DNA of 64,000 bases from Puccinia triticina (lineage: Eukaryota > Basidiomycota > Pucciniomycetes > Pucciniales > Pucciniaceae). A model generated the notes under the pieces. The model was given only the letters and a program-made list of their open reading frames with translations, did no database searches and was not told the origin of the DNA. The translations under genes and the position numbers were made by a program. Numbering within the stretch: the first letter of the stretch is position 1; each line of letters begins with the position of its first letter. Below are positions 43,708 to 54,700 of the stretch, piece after piece. The stretch covers positions 4,500,001-4,564,000 of the forward strand of contig NC_070559.1 of the NCBI RefSeq assembly GCF_026914185.1, given 5' to 3'.

Positions 43708-44502
43708 ATCCTCTCGATGACCAGTTAGCCGGTCATCGAAGAGGCTACCCTCTGAGGGCCTGCAGCTTCTTCTTAACTCAAGATTTTGTCAGGCCGGCAA
43801 AACACAAATGATGTCAGAGGCCCGGGTTGATAGCTCGCGGTTATAAGATCAAGCTGCTAGGCTAAACGTGCCCAACCGGCCGATTCCGCCGGCGAATGAC
43901 CGGCTTGACGCCACAAAAGGGTCATCAGCGATCGAAATTGGGTGGATAGCCCGTCATCCAACCGCGACGGGATCCCAATGCGAAAAACCTCATGATCAAC
44001 CCCGCCTTGTATGGAAGGGCAGGATTGGTTTCCATAGCTTCTATCGGCTTGATATGTCAACATTACATCTTGGAATCTGTATGTGCGATGGACTGGCGAC
44101 CCTCGCGATGGGAGCTACGAAGTGAGAAACCATACAAGCAATCTGGGATTTGTACTCTTCATGGGGAATGCACTTTGTAGGCTCCAAGGGGACCACACCC
44201 GTGGCTTATGTGAACAGAATTGGGGAAAACCCAGACCTCTCGAGCCGTCCTTCCTGTCCTTACTCGCACTACCAGCTCATTCGCCTGCCTTCACACTTTA
44301 ATAGTTGCAGATAAAAGCCACCCGCAACAGCTCTCGCCATCTCCTTTTCGCCTAGTCCATAGTTCACTTTCGCCTGCGTTGACACTTGAATGATAACTGT
44401 CACTCGCAGTTTTCTTCCGTCGCTTTACGAAGTTTAAAATTGATCTCAAATTATTTCTTCTTGTGCTCGTACCACATATACTTCAAACACTCCACCACCA
44501 GC
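43708..44502. other. Upstream region of the Cys-rich secreted gene
   Basis: Contains a direct repeat of TTAGCCGGTCATCGAAGAGG flanking the MITE; no gene was recognised. The last few hundred bases presumably hold the promoter of the gene at 44503. Confidence 0.4.
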
Positions 44503-45503
44503 ATGTTTTCAGCAAGTTCAATCTGGAAACTATACGTCCTTTCGGCCGTGATTGCGCTTGTCAGCTTACCACCCGTTGAGCTTGCCGAAGTCCAACGACA
44601 CGCGTTTTCACGAAGAGGAAAAGAAAACGATAAACCACCTCCGGCTCCACTCAAAAACGGTGACCCAGCCCTAGATATTCGCTGTGGAGACAGCTGGAAT
44701 ACTGTAGCAAACCTACCAAAAGACAAAGATGGGAAAGAGCAAATCGGTAAGCTCTCAAATTCCGCGATGGCTTACTTCAGCCGGAGGATGTTCCAGCTCT
44801 AACTCTCGAACAACAATCGCTGTGTCTCCAGCTTGCAGAGGATACGATGGTCTGGGTTACTATTGCCTATCGGAAACATGCAAATACGGGAGCATAACAA
44901 TCGATTACGTTCCATTCGGATTCTCTCGTAAGTCTTGATGGCTCATCAGCCCCTGGGACTAAGACCAATTTCATTTCGTTCCCACAATTTACATTGTATT
45001 GCCATCCACTAGTTTCAGACTGGCGCTTTTTAGAATGTACACGGTACCCTTATCCTACAGAGATAGACCCCGCAACTAAAAAGCCCCCACCACCAATAAC
45101 CGTGAAAACATTATCTCCAATTGGCATCTGGGCCCACAATATAGCCGGATACATGGGTGCGTAATCCAGCTGTACGCACGAGTACGTGAATGGAGTAACT
45201 GTGAAACTTATCCCTCTTGGTTGTAAACCTTTCGTGCTTTAGCGGTCACAGGTTGGGACGACGAAAAGAATCCACCAGACAAAACAACCCGGAACTACCG
45301 ATGTACATGGACAGCAGTTGAGGACGTTAACAACCAAAGACCTGGTGAGTCCAAGCTTCAAGTTTTGGGCACCACGGAGTTCTTGTTGCTAAAATTTTCC
45401 ATTGTACAACTTCTCAGTGTGTACTAAATGCACCCGCCAAGACTTCAAAGAAAGTACACCGCCGGATGTCCCTGTCCCTGATCCTAAGGAGAAGGGTAAG
45501 TAG
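44503..45503 (+). CDS. Predicted Cys-rich secreted protein, five exons
   Basis: Not recognised. Exons 44503-44746, 44832-44927, 45019-45156, 45243-45344 and 45418-45503 (introns 73-91 nt, GT-AG) give 221 aa in frame. Signal peptide: MFSASSIWKLYVLSAVIALV with a likely cleavage near VELAE. The mature part has eight Cys: IRCGDSW, ACRGYDGLGYYC, SETC, FLECTR, YRCTW and PVCTKC, consistent with four disulfides. It is Pro-rich between exons 3 and 5. All introns are in the same phase (1), so exons could be skipped without breaking the frame. For intron 1 a nearer acceptor (34-nt intron) also keeps the frame; the 85-nt version has a better branch site and length. The stop lies in a GTAAGTAG context that also resembles a donor, so the 3' end could be spliced on. 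An effector role is inference. Confidence 0.7.
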
Positions 45504-46205
45504 TTGCGTGTGAGCCGGCTACTGCGATTCGCTGATTCGAAGCACCAAGAAGGACCTCATCTCTTGCATCCTCTACTCAGCTGCCCATTCTCAAATATAG
45601 GCAATTGCCAATTTATCTGCCCATTTTTCAAGTACAAACACTTTTACGTATTCATTTTTTATACAATTAGAAAGACTGTGAACCAAAGAAAGATCTTGGC
45701 TCCATGTTATGCCTAACTTAACACAAGGCCCCCCTGGTAGGAGCACTGCGTAAACTAACTGGTCGGACAGACTCTGTCAAACAAGTTCCACAATCCAGAC
45801 CTGGAAAATTGCGGAACTTGTCAGACAAACTCTGCCTGAAAACTGCTCAGACACTGGACAGCCTGGTCCAAGTAGTTGTTGAGTTACCTGTACTGTAGTC
45901 ACCATATGCTAGTATTGTTGTATGCTTCTACCTAGTATCCTGTCTCTACTCTTATTACCGGTAGTCTCATCTCATTGTTTTCTTCACTGAAATCCAATAT
46001 CAATTCTCACTTGTCAAGCCTCTTGTGAGTCCGGTAGCCTCTTTCAGCTTCAGTCCCCGTTGGTCCCCTGAGCAGTAGTTAATTTCTGAAGTGAAGGCTT
46101 TCAGTGGCTGGCGGCAAGGCTGCCCCTTCCGCAGGGAGGGTTGCACACAAGGTCAAACTTTTGGCCAAGAAAGAAATCACAAATGGCACTCCAAATAAAC
46201 ATTGT
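45504..46205. other. Repeat debris, no gene
   Basis: At 45716 a CTAACTTAACACAAGG sequence resembles the terminal repeat of the MULE-like family. A TGTTGAGTTACC at about 45878 could start a copia solo LTR. Neither has a confirmed partner end. Confidence 0.35.
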
Positions 46206-46463
46206 TTTGGAGTTAGAGATGGCAAACGGGTAACCGGCACCCGCCGGCGGGTACTCATCAGGGTCGCGGGTACCGCCGCCGCGGGTGCCAAGTACGGGTG
46301 GTGTCGGTTTTTGTGTGAATTTTAGGCGGGTACCCGGGTACCGCCGCTTGATACCCGCCAATACTGCTACCTCTTTTCCGCTGTGTATGTCCCCGACGCC
46401 CTTCTGGACTTGTCTCCTGCAAGTCCTGTGTGATATCCCCGGCTGCAGCGCCACCGGCTGGCC

Positions 46464-46745
46464 GAGAGAGATTCCTCTCGGAGAGCTGGTGTATGTACAC
46501 ATGCCAGCTTGCCGAGAGGGATTCCTCTTGCCAAGCAGGTATACACCCACCTGCTCGCCGAGAGGGATTCCTCTCGGCGAGCAGGAATACGCCCACCAGC
46601 CCGCCAAGAGGGATTCCTCTCGGCGAGCAGGTATACACACACCAGCTCGCCGAGAGGTCGGAGAGCAGGTGTACACACACCAGCTCGCCGAGAGGTCGGA
46701 GAGCAGGTGTACACACACCAGCTCGCCGAGAGGTCGGAGAGCAGG
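46464..46745. repeat. Hairpin array, GCTCGCCGAGAGG family, left half
   Basis: Tandem units of about 46 bp, each a palindrome plus a GTATACACACACC-like spacer. The best unit (46553-46582) is perfect: arms GCTCGCCGAGAGG and CCTCTCGGCGAGC around GATT. The last three units before the retrotransposon are shortened, identical 40-mers ending GAGGTCGGAGAGCAGG. Confidence 0.85.
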
Positions 46746-47164
46746 TGTCAGACACTGAGACACTAAGTCCATGTGTCTACAATGGATAGTACATGTCTTA
46801 TAACCTAATGGTTAAAGACTGCTTTAATAATTGCCTCATGTACATGAAGTCAAGAGTTCAATTCCCTGTCATTACATTAATTATGTACCTTTTATTCATA
46901 TGTACTATTATTATGTACTTATTAGATATTTCACATTCTTTTGAATATGTAATTAACCTTATTTCACACTGATTACATAGTTGTACATACAGAGAGAGAT
47001 AATCTTATCTCTCTGTATTTATCCTGATTAAGCTCAATTTATGTACAAATGGGGAGATTACATACCCATTTGTGTAAATCCCCTTCTGAATTCCGTGATC
47101 ACTCCTCCTTGGAGTTAAGGATCCTTCAGGACCTTGACTCGAAGGAGGGAGCTGATCCCTGCAA

Positions 47165-47172
47165 TATAAAAA
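47165..47172 (+). promoter_or_regulatory. LTR TATA box
   Basis: TATAAAAA in GC-balanced context, 420 bp into the LTR; the same motif in the 3' LTR is at 55714-55721. Transcription would start about 30 bp downstream (inferred). Confidence 0.6.
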
Positions 47173-47248
47173 GGGAGGTCTCTCCCCTGTAGAGATTCTC
47201 CCACCAAGATTATTGCCATACAAACCCGTGTACCTTACTGAAAATACA

Positions 47249-47295
47249 GTGAGTGGGGTTTATACATAATCTACTAACCTTTTCTTCCCTTACAG
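47249..47295 (+). other. Candidate intron inside the LTR leader
   Basis: Donor GTGAGT, branch-site CTACTAAC at 47271-47278, pyrimidine tract TTTTCTTCCCTTACAG; 47 nt. It lies just downstream of the TATA box, so it would be in the 5' untranslated leader. The identical copy in the 3' LTR is at 55798-55844. Confidence 0.45.
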
Positions 47296-47592
47296 CCTTA
47301 TCTTCTCTTCGTGTATCCTTCCCCTAGGTACAGGTGTTATTATCACACCTGTAACCTAGAAGATAAGTGAGATTACTCCTTATACCGCAACGGCGCTTGG
47401 CTGATTTTTGCCGCGTCCCCTTACTTACGTAAAGGGTGCCAGTCCCTCCGCCTCTCGGCGTCGAGTTGGACTTTCTTCCACTGGCTTTTAGCTATAGTGT
47501 GACCCTAAACTTGCTTCCGCTACTTTACCGCCGCGGACCGCAACCAAAAATCCCATCAGCACCGAGTCACATAAGAGACCGGCGCTGACAAT

Positions 47593-47611
47593 TGGGGGTC
47601 TGGCCGGGAAT
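47593..47611 (+). other. Primer-binding site
   Basis: TGGGGGTCTGGCCGGGAAT, two bases after the 5' LTR. Its reverse complement ends in CCA after an acceptor/T-arm-like stretch (ATTCCCGGCC), as expected for a tRNA primer. The tRNA was not identified. Confidence 0.65.
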
Positions 47612-47904
47612 CTTTTCCTGTGTACCCAGCAAACCATATAATTCTTACATATAAAGAATCTCTTTACATTAAAAGTCCGCTCCGACTCCGGTCGCTGTTT
47701 CTAAGACAACCCTCCTCTCTTAGAAGCTTTTATAGCTCTTTCCCCGATCACGGTCGGCTCATACTTAACACCTTGGCTGATAAAGAGTTCTTCTTGCTAT
47801 CCTCACAGACTTGAGCCTCGCTTCCGGTCATCGCACGATAACCAGTACTCTTGACTGAAACGACTGAGCTCTCCGAACTCTTCACCTGATCCTGTATCAT
47901 AAAC

Positions 47905-48702
47905 AGTAAGAGATCATCTAATATTTTAGTGTTTTTTTTCTTCGGTACCATCTAACGATAATCTTTCTATTGCGTTTCAATAGTGTCTACTTCTAAGCTT
48001 ACGTACGCTGGAGCCGTCCGTTCAACCACTCCTACCTCCGATCCGGTCCCTGCGATCACTAGACAACCTGTCAAGAAGATCCCAACCGCAGCGTCAGAGA
48101 GCTCTCGAACGGTAGCGGCCCCCAAGAAACCGAAAATAGTTCGCAAACCAAAGAGCCCAGCTGTCGTCCCTTCTGAGTGGGACTTGGAGCCTGTCGATAA
48201 CAACGCTCGTCCTCCTTCTCCCTTCCTTAAAACTCCCAATCTTCCCAGCGGTTCGGCTAACCCCGCCGGTCCTACGGTGACGAAACCAAAAGCGAAGAAG
48301 GCCGCCCCATCGGCTGATCCCTTCAAAAGCAACGAACCAGTCTCTAAGCTTATCGATCGAGACACTCCTGGCTCTCTCACTCAGATTAAAATAAAAAAGG
48401 TTTACAAACCTGCTCAAGGTTCCGCGACTGTAGAGTCAAAGACGAAATCTAACCCCTCTCAACCCGCTCTAAGTGAATCTTCGAGTAAAAAATCCGTATT
48501 TGACGACGGTACCTTCGATCCGAAGACGAAAGAGAAGCTCGAGAATTACTTCGTCCCTCGGGGAAGAACTGTCGTATCAAACTACTCTACGACTTCGTCA
48601 ATCATCCCGAGCTCCGAAGATACTCGTGAATCTCATCAACTTGCTGACAGTAGTGATTTAGATATCATCACTGGTCAGCATTTTCTTTCATTTTTATCCT
48701 AA
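47905..48702 (+). CDS. ORF1 of the Ty3 element, start codon assembled by splicing
   Basis: The frame from 47962 to the TAA at 48700 has no ATG. A 78-nt intron at 47906-47983 (donor GTAAGA, branch TCTAACG, acceptor TTTCAATAG) would join the A at 47905 to TG at 47984-47985 and so create the ATG. The product is then about 240 aa: MSTSKLTYAGAVRSTTPTSD, then a basic, Ser/Pro/Lys-rich, probably disordered protein (VKKIPTAASESSRTV, KKPKIVRKPKSPAV, KIKKVYKPAQG) with no known domain. It ends SFLS, then TAA CTA. It could bind nucleic acid (inference). If the 48650-48746 intron is removed, the last 17 codons are replaced by the overlapping frame ending at 49669. Confidence 0.6.
47906..47983 (+). other. 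Candidate intron that builds the ORF1 ATG
   Basis: See ORF1. GTAAGA...TCTAACG...CAATAG, 78 nt, flanked by ACA and TGTCTACT. Without its removal ORF1 would need a non-AUG start. Confidence 0.6.
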
Positions 48703-48711
48703 CTACCGAAG

Positions 48712-51700
48712 ATGAGTTCTAACAACTCGTCTCGCTCGCGTACTAGGAGCAACCGCCCAGCTCTTCTCGAGGCCCAAGATCTTACCGGGGCCCCTAGGGG
48801 CCGACATGCTAAAAAATCTCAACCCCAGAATCCACCCGATGCTCCAGGGACTGAAAAGTCAACTGGACGGCCGGAATCTAGCAGAGGAGACGAAGGACGA
48901 CGACATGATGATCCTGTGCCTCGAGGCAGCGAAGAGTCTCAACTCGACGATCGTTCATATCATCAGTCCGGAACAATTCCGAATACTGTACGGGAATTGG
49001 GACATCGAAGCGGAGTGGGAGGATTACCAATCCGGCCCGAAGCACCGGATGTATATGAGGAAGAGGGGCGAAGAACCGACTCCGACCCCAGGTCCCCAAC
49101 CTATGGAAGAGTTGAGCCCGACTCCTCTAGCACCGTCGTTGGAGCCGATGACCCCTCAGATGCAAGAGAAGTCCTTGCTCCATTTCCCTCCGCTGTCCAG
49201 CCACCAACCAATGGTAACGGACACTCCTCCGTCGACAGCTTGGCCGCTTCCTCAGCATACGGCCAACTTGACTCAGAACATAAATTCCCTCCCGCCTCCG
49301 CCCCAGTATCCACAGGCGACGGTTCCTCAACCTCCTCCCCCAAGAGCTGCCGAAAGTTCAGATCAGAACCGCCGCAACCCTCCGTCGGGAGGAAATCGCA
49401 GGGGGAGAGGCCGGAGAAACTCCAGACAGAACCGATCCGACCCCTGGATCCCTCCTCCAGCGCAATCGAGGAATCATCAACCTTACAACTCGACCAACGC
49501 CAGAGAGCGCCGGCGGATCTCTCATCAAATGTCCATACATTACGAGATGATCCGCCTCAACCGTACGACCCAAGCGCAATATCAAGCGCTGGAATCTCTG
49601 CGCAATCAGAACGCCGGATACGACAATCATCATCAACACCCCGAGGACGAGCAGATGCTCAAGGATTAACCTCAGGTGAGCTCATCCCAATCCTTAAGAA
49701 CTTGTTTACAAGTATCGAAAAGGTAGTTGATTCTAACTGCTCTTTGTTATCAAAACAGGTTAACAGCGATGTAACTATTAGCTTGGGTAACTTATTGAAT
49801 AGACAATCCGACTTGTATGAGCAGAAGTTTCGCTCTCTCATTTTTTCTTCCGATAACTCTATTGCTACTTTGCAACAAATTGTTAGAGCGGTACCTCAAG
49901 TAGAATATTTGTACAAACAATCCCCGCTTGTTGTAGATACAAATAAAACTTGTAAAGATCTCTCTTCTAAGCTTGACATGGTAATCAAACAAACTGTCTC
50001 TATTACTGATATCAAAAACATTCGAGATACTTTGGTCGAACTTAATAAGAGAGAAGACCTCTCTAAAAAAGCGTTTGATAATCTCTTTGCACTTGTCTAT
50101 GATAAGTTGGAAGACAATAAAAACAATTTGAATGAGTTTGTCAATAAGTTGAAGCCCTTGAGTGAACAAACTCTTTTAAAAAATTCTCGCAATAATTCTC
50201 TTGACTTTTTTCCTCCTTCAAACCTGACTGCTCAATCCAGCAGGGATAAAGGGAAAAATGTTGAGAAATGTCATTCTGTTGAATTACCACCTGCTGTAGG
50301 AACTTCCAACAGTCATAAAAATCCAGAGCAAATTTGTTCTTGCCATGAAAAAATCTCTGAACTTAAGTTTGAGCATGAGCTCCTTAAAGAAGTCAATGAC
50401 AAACTTGATTTCCTTGTAGAAATAGGAGAACAACCTATTAAAGACATTAATGAGAGAATTTTTTCAATGGAGAAGAAGAATGAGGAGCGCTTTTCTACTT
50501 TACTTGATAAATTGGAAGAGTTGAAAACTCTGAGCACTACTTTGGTTACTAAGTCCAGTGCTCCATCGAGTAATGTAAATGTTAATCCAAATAACACAAG
50601 CACCTTTTCTCCTGGCCAAATTCCACAAGTAGTACCCAAACAACAAGGAAAGGAGAATTTTTTCAATGTTAACCAGACCAAAACAGAAATGGACCCTGGT
50701 AGACTAAATGAATTGTTTGAAATCCCTATGACTACTCCTCACCAGCCCCAAATAACAACTAGACAAGATATTTCTCAAGAGTCCAGTAAAGTTATACTAC
50801 AAGGCTTGTCTAAAATGGAAGCCTGGCCTACCTTCTCTGGAGAAGGAGAATATAATCACGTAGACTTTATTGAATGGATTGATACAATTCAACAAGACTC
50901 TAGAATTGAGGACATTGTTATTACTTCTAAATTGAAAAACATGTTCACTGGTGTAGCCCATGCATGGTTTTCCAGTGTTAGATCTATGGTGGGAGATAAA
51001 CCTTGGTCCTTCTGGAAAGATGCCATAAATCAGAAGTATGGGACTCCAGCATGGAGACGCAGACTTCTTATTATTTACCAGAAAGACAAATTTGTTCCTG
51101 GTACTACACCAGCAGCAACTTGGGTCACAAGACAGTATAAAAGGATCATGGCTTGTGAACCTCAAACAAATCATGAAAGTCTTATGTTTAAGCTTTTGAC
51201 CCAGATGGAAGGAGATGTTAGTTTTGCTGCTCAAAATGCAATGAAAGACAATCAGACTTTAACTTCTCTTATTAATGCTTTAGAAGATATTGCAGAATAT
51301 ACTAACATAGGCAAGAGAAAACCTGGTTATATGCAGAATGGCAAAACTTACTCTAATCCTAATGGATCAGACAAAAATAAGGATAATTCAACTAAGTCCA
51401 ATACTGAAGTCAAATGTTATTCTTGTGATAAGACAGGGCATACTTCAAGGAATTGCCCTAAAAATTCCAAGAAGGTAGCTGCTATAGGTGATGAGGATGA
51501 CACAGAAAAACCTGAAGCAGATTCAGAAAGTGATTCTGGAAACCAGAAGGCTGATCCAAATGTCCTCTGTGTAATTCCTAACACTTTGGATTATTTCATC
51601 ACACCTATCAGTGGTAGCAATAAGATTGTTTCCATGACATGTCGTGGAAAAACATGTAAAGTCCTGTTAGACTCTGGAGCTTTCAAGTCAGTTGTAGGAC

Positions 51701-54700
51701 AGAATTATTTATCTAAATTCTGCCCTGATTGGGAAAAATTTGTCATATCAAAATCTTATGACAAATTCCACAGTTGCTCAGACAAGCTTAACACATTGGG
51801 AATAGTTAAAGTGCATCTTAAGTTTGGCAACTATGTTTTCCCTACTGATTTTATTGTTATTGAAAATGCAGTTGTCAATTACTTCATAATAGGAAATGAC
51901 TACTTAAGTCACTTTAAAATTTCTATTATGAATGACTCAGGCAGCTATTTCAAAATTGGTACAGATAACTTTAAACATCAATTTGTGAAAGATAAAAACA
52001 ATGTAGTAGCTATGACTCAATCATCACAAGAAGCTTTCACTCAAGAAGTAATTGAGAGTTCTAAAACAAATGTAAATCTCTCTGAAATTCAGAGAAAACA
52101 ATTGTTTCAATTACTTTTTGACAATAAATCAGCTTTTGCCACGATAGAAGAACCATTTGGCGCAATTAAAGGCCATGAGGTTAAGATTACTTTAAGTATT
52201 GATAGACCTTATCCCCCAGTACTTCGTAAAGCACCATATCCTGCTAGTCCTAGAAGCAGAGAAGCTTTAGAAGAACATATACAGGCTCTACTTAAGCTCA
52301 AAGTAATTAGAAAAGTGGGAGCAAATGAATTAGTTGATATAACTACACCAGTTATTATTGCCTGGCATAACAACAAGTCAAGACTAGTAGGAGACTTCAG
52401 AGCACTTAACACCTATACTAATCCTGACAGGTACCCTATGCCTAAAATTATGGAATCCTTAAGTAAACTGCATAATTCTAAATACATCACTTGCATGGAT
52501 GTACTTAAAGGATTTCACCAAAATGTTATTCACCCAGACAGCAGACAATTTTTGAGAATAGTCTGCCATCTAGGTGTATTTGAATATTTGCGCATGCCTT
52601 TTGGTATTAAAAATGCACCATCACATTTTCAGAGAATGATGGATAGTGAATTTGCCAATGAATTGAATCAGCTTTGGCTCATTATCTACATAGATGATAT
52701 TATTGTCTTCTCTGATAATTGGGATGAGCATTTGTGCAGATTAAAAATAGTCCTAAACAAAGTCACTAAAATGAATATGAAAATTTCACTTTCCAAGTGT
52801 CAATTTGGTTTTTCTGAGTTAAAAGCCTTGGGACACATTGTTAGTGGACTTTCTCTAGGAATTGACAAGCACAGAGTAGCTGCAGTTCTTTTGAAACCTA
52901 TACCACAAAACTTAAAAGAAATGCAAATGTTTTTAGGTTTTGCAGGATATTACAGGTTACACATTAAAAATTTTGGAGCTATGGCTTCCAGCCTGTATAA
53001 ACTGTGTAGCCCTAGTGTAGTTTTCGAAATGACTGCAGAACGCGTAGCCGCTTATGAAGCAATTAAATTTGCTTTAACAAATGCTCCTTTGCTCTTCCAT
53101 CCAGATCCTAAGTTACGCTTCATATTGTACGTCGACGCGTGCATGGAAGGAATAGGAGCAGCATTGCACCAAATCCAAATAATTGATGATAAACCTATTG
53201 AAGGGGCCATTTGCTTTATTTCCAGACAACTCAAAGACTCAGAGAAAAAGTATGGAGCTTCTCAACTAGAGTGTCTTTGTTTAGTCTGGGCCCTTGATAA
53301 GCTTTATTATTATTTAGATGGTTGTGAATTTGATGTTATCACAGATTGTATTGCACTAAGATCTTTAGTCAATATGAAAACACCAAATAGACACATGCTA
53401 AGATGGCAAATTTCCATCCAAGAATGGCGTGGGTCTATGACTATAATTCACAGAGATGGTATTATCCATAAAAATGCTGATGGACTTTCTAGATGGGCTC
53501 TTCCAAACAATTCAGATAATCCAGCTTATGACGCAGAAGATGAAGAAACAGCTGTTCCAGTTACATCTATCCTGCCTTTTCCCATGAGGATGTCTGAGTG
53601 TCTTGCTAATTGGGCTCTACCTAATGACAAAAATAATCCTGCTTTTGAAGAAGAGATTATTGATGACACTCAACCAATAATGGCAGTCTCTGTCTCAGGT
53701 TTGGCCAGTTCATTTTGGAATTTAATTGAGAAGAGCTATGAGTCCAACAAAAACACAGTTATTCTTCTCCAGCTGCTTAAATCTAAACATTCAGATCAAG
53801 GTCTTGTAGAGAAACTTGAAGGAGTTTGGAAAAAGCATTTTTTAGAAGAAAGATTTGTACTCTTAGATGGGTTATTGTACCACAGAAGAGAACATAATTC
53901 TTCAGTAGTACTCATATCAGATGATCATAAGAATATTATTTTGAATGAATGTCATGACAGCATTACTGCTGGACACTTTTCCAAGGAAAGAACCATCAAC
54001 AGAGTACAAGGTTTAGCCTGGTGGCCTGAATGGCGAAACCAAGTATCTAAGTACTGTGACTCCTGTGACAGATGCCAGAAAGCAAATAGGTCTACAGGTA
54101 AGAAACTTGGTCTTTTACAAACTATTGAAGAACCTAAAGGAAGATGGGAAGTCATTAACATGGACTTTGTTACAGCACTCCCCCCTGCAGGGTCAGAAAG
54201 CTATAATGCTGTCCTAGTAGTTTGTGACAGATTCTCCAAAAGAGCCAGATTCTTACCATGTTATAAGGATAGCAGTGCTATGGACATAGCTTTGATTTTC
54301 TGGAACAACATTGTTAGTGATGTTGGTTGTCCTAGAGTAATTATTAGTGACAGAGATCCAAAATTTACGTCAGACTTCTGGCAAAATTTATTTGAAATCC
54401 TTGGAACCAAACTGGCATTTTCAACTGCTTACCACCCTCAAACAGATGGTTTGGCTGAAAGGATGATCCAAACTTTAGAGGATATGATCAGGAGATATTG
54501 TGCCTATGGAGTAGACTTCAAGACCAGTGATGGATATACACATGACTGGGTATCTCTCTTGCCTGCTCTAGAATTTGCTTATAATTCAAGCAAACATTCC
54601 ACAACAGGAATCACTCCTTTTGAACTCGAAAGAGGTTGGATCCCAAATATGCCTAAGGATTTCTTGCTCTCTAAAACGATTGCTTTACACCCTAGCTCTG

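Larger units (their letters stand above)
46746..47590 (+). repeat. 5' LTR
   Basis: TGTCAGACACTG ... GGCGCTGACA. Contains a TATA-like TATAAAAA at 47165-47172, a hairpin with arms TAGGTACAGGTGT/ACACCTGTAACCTA at about 47335-47360, and a candidate intron at 47249-47295. Confidence 0.95.

Noticed and set aside
44747..44780. 34-nt first intron in the Cys-rich gene
   Set aside because: Shorter than every other intron in the window and without a branch site; the 85-nt alternative keeps the frame and has CTCTAAC before a CCAG acceptor.
46464..46745. CRISPR-like array (regular palindromic repeats with short spacers)
   Set aside because: The spacers are not unique, the units are palindromic throughout, the genome is eukaryotic with spliced genes, and the array lies inside a hAT element with an 8-bp duplication.
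46101..46772. ORFs on both strands through the hairpin array
   Set aside because: All six frames are partly open because the repeat unit lacks stops; products are repetitive translations of the array.
47983..48702. ORF1 starting at a GTG codon
   Set aside because: GTG starts are a bacterial convention; in a fungus the split-ATG intron explains the start better.
49358..49639. Antisense ORFs under the gag-pol 5' region
   Set aside because: Only the two same-strand frames show protein-like composition and a splice-compatible layout; antisense frames are shadows of GC-rich coding.
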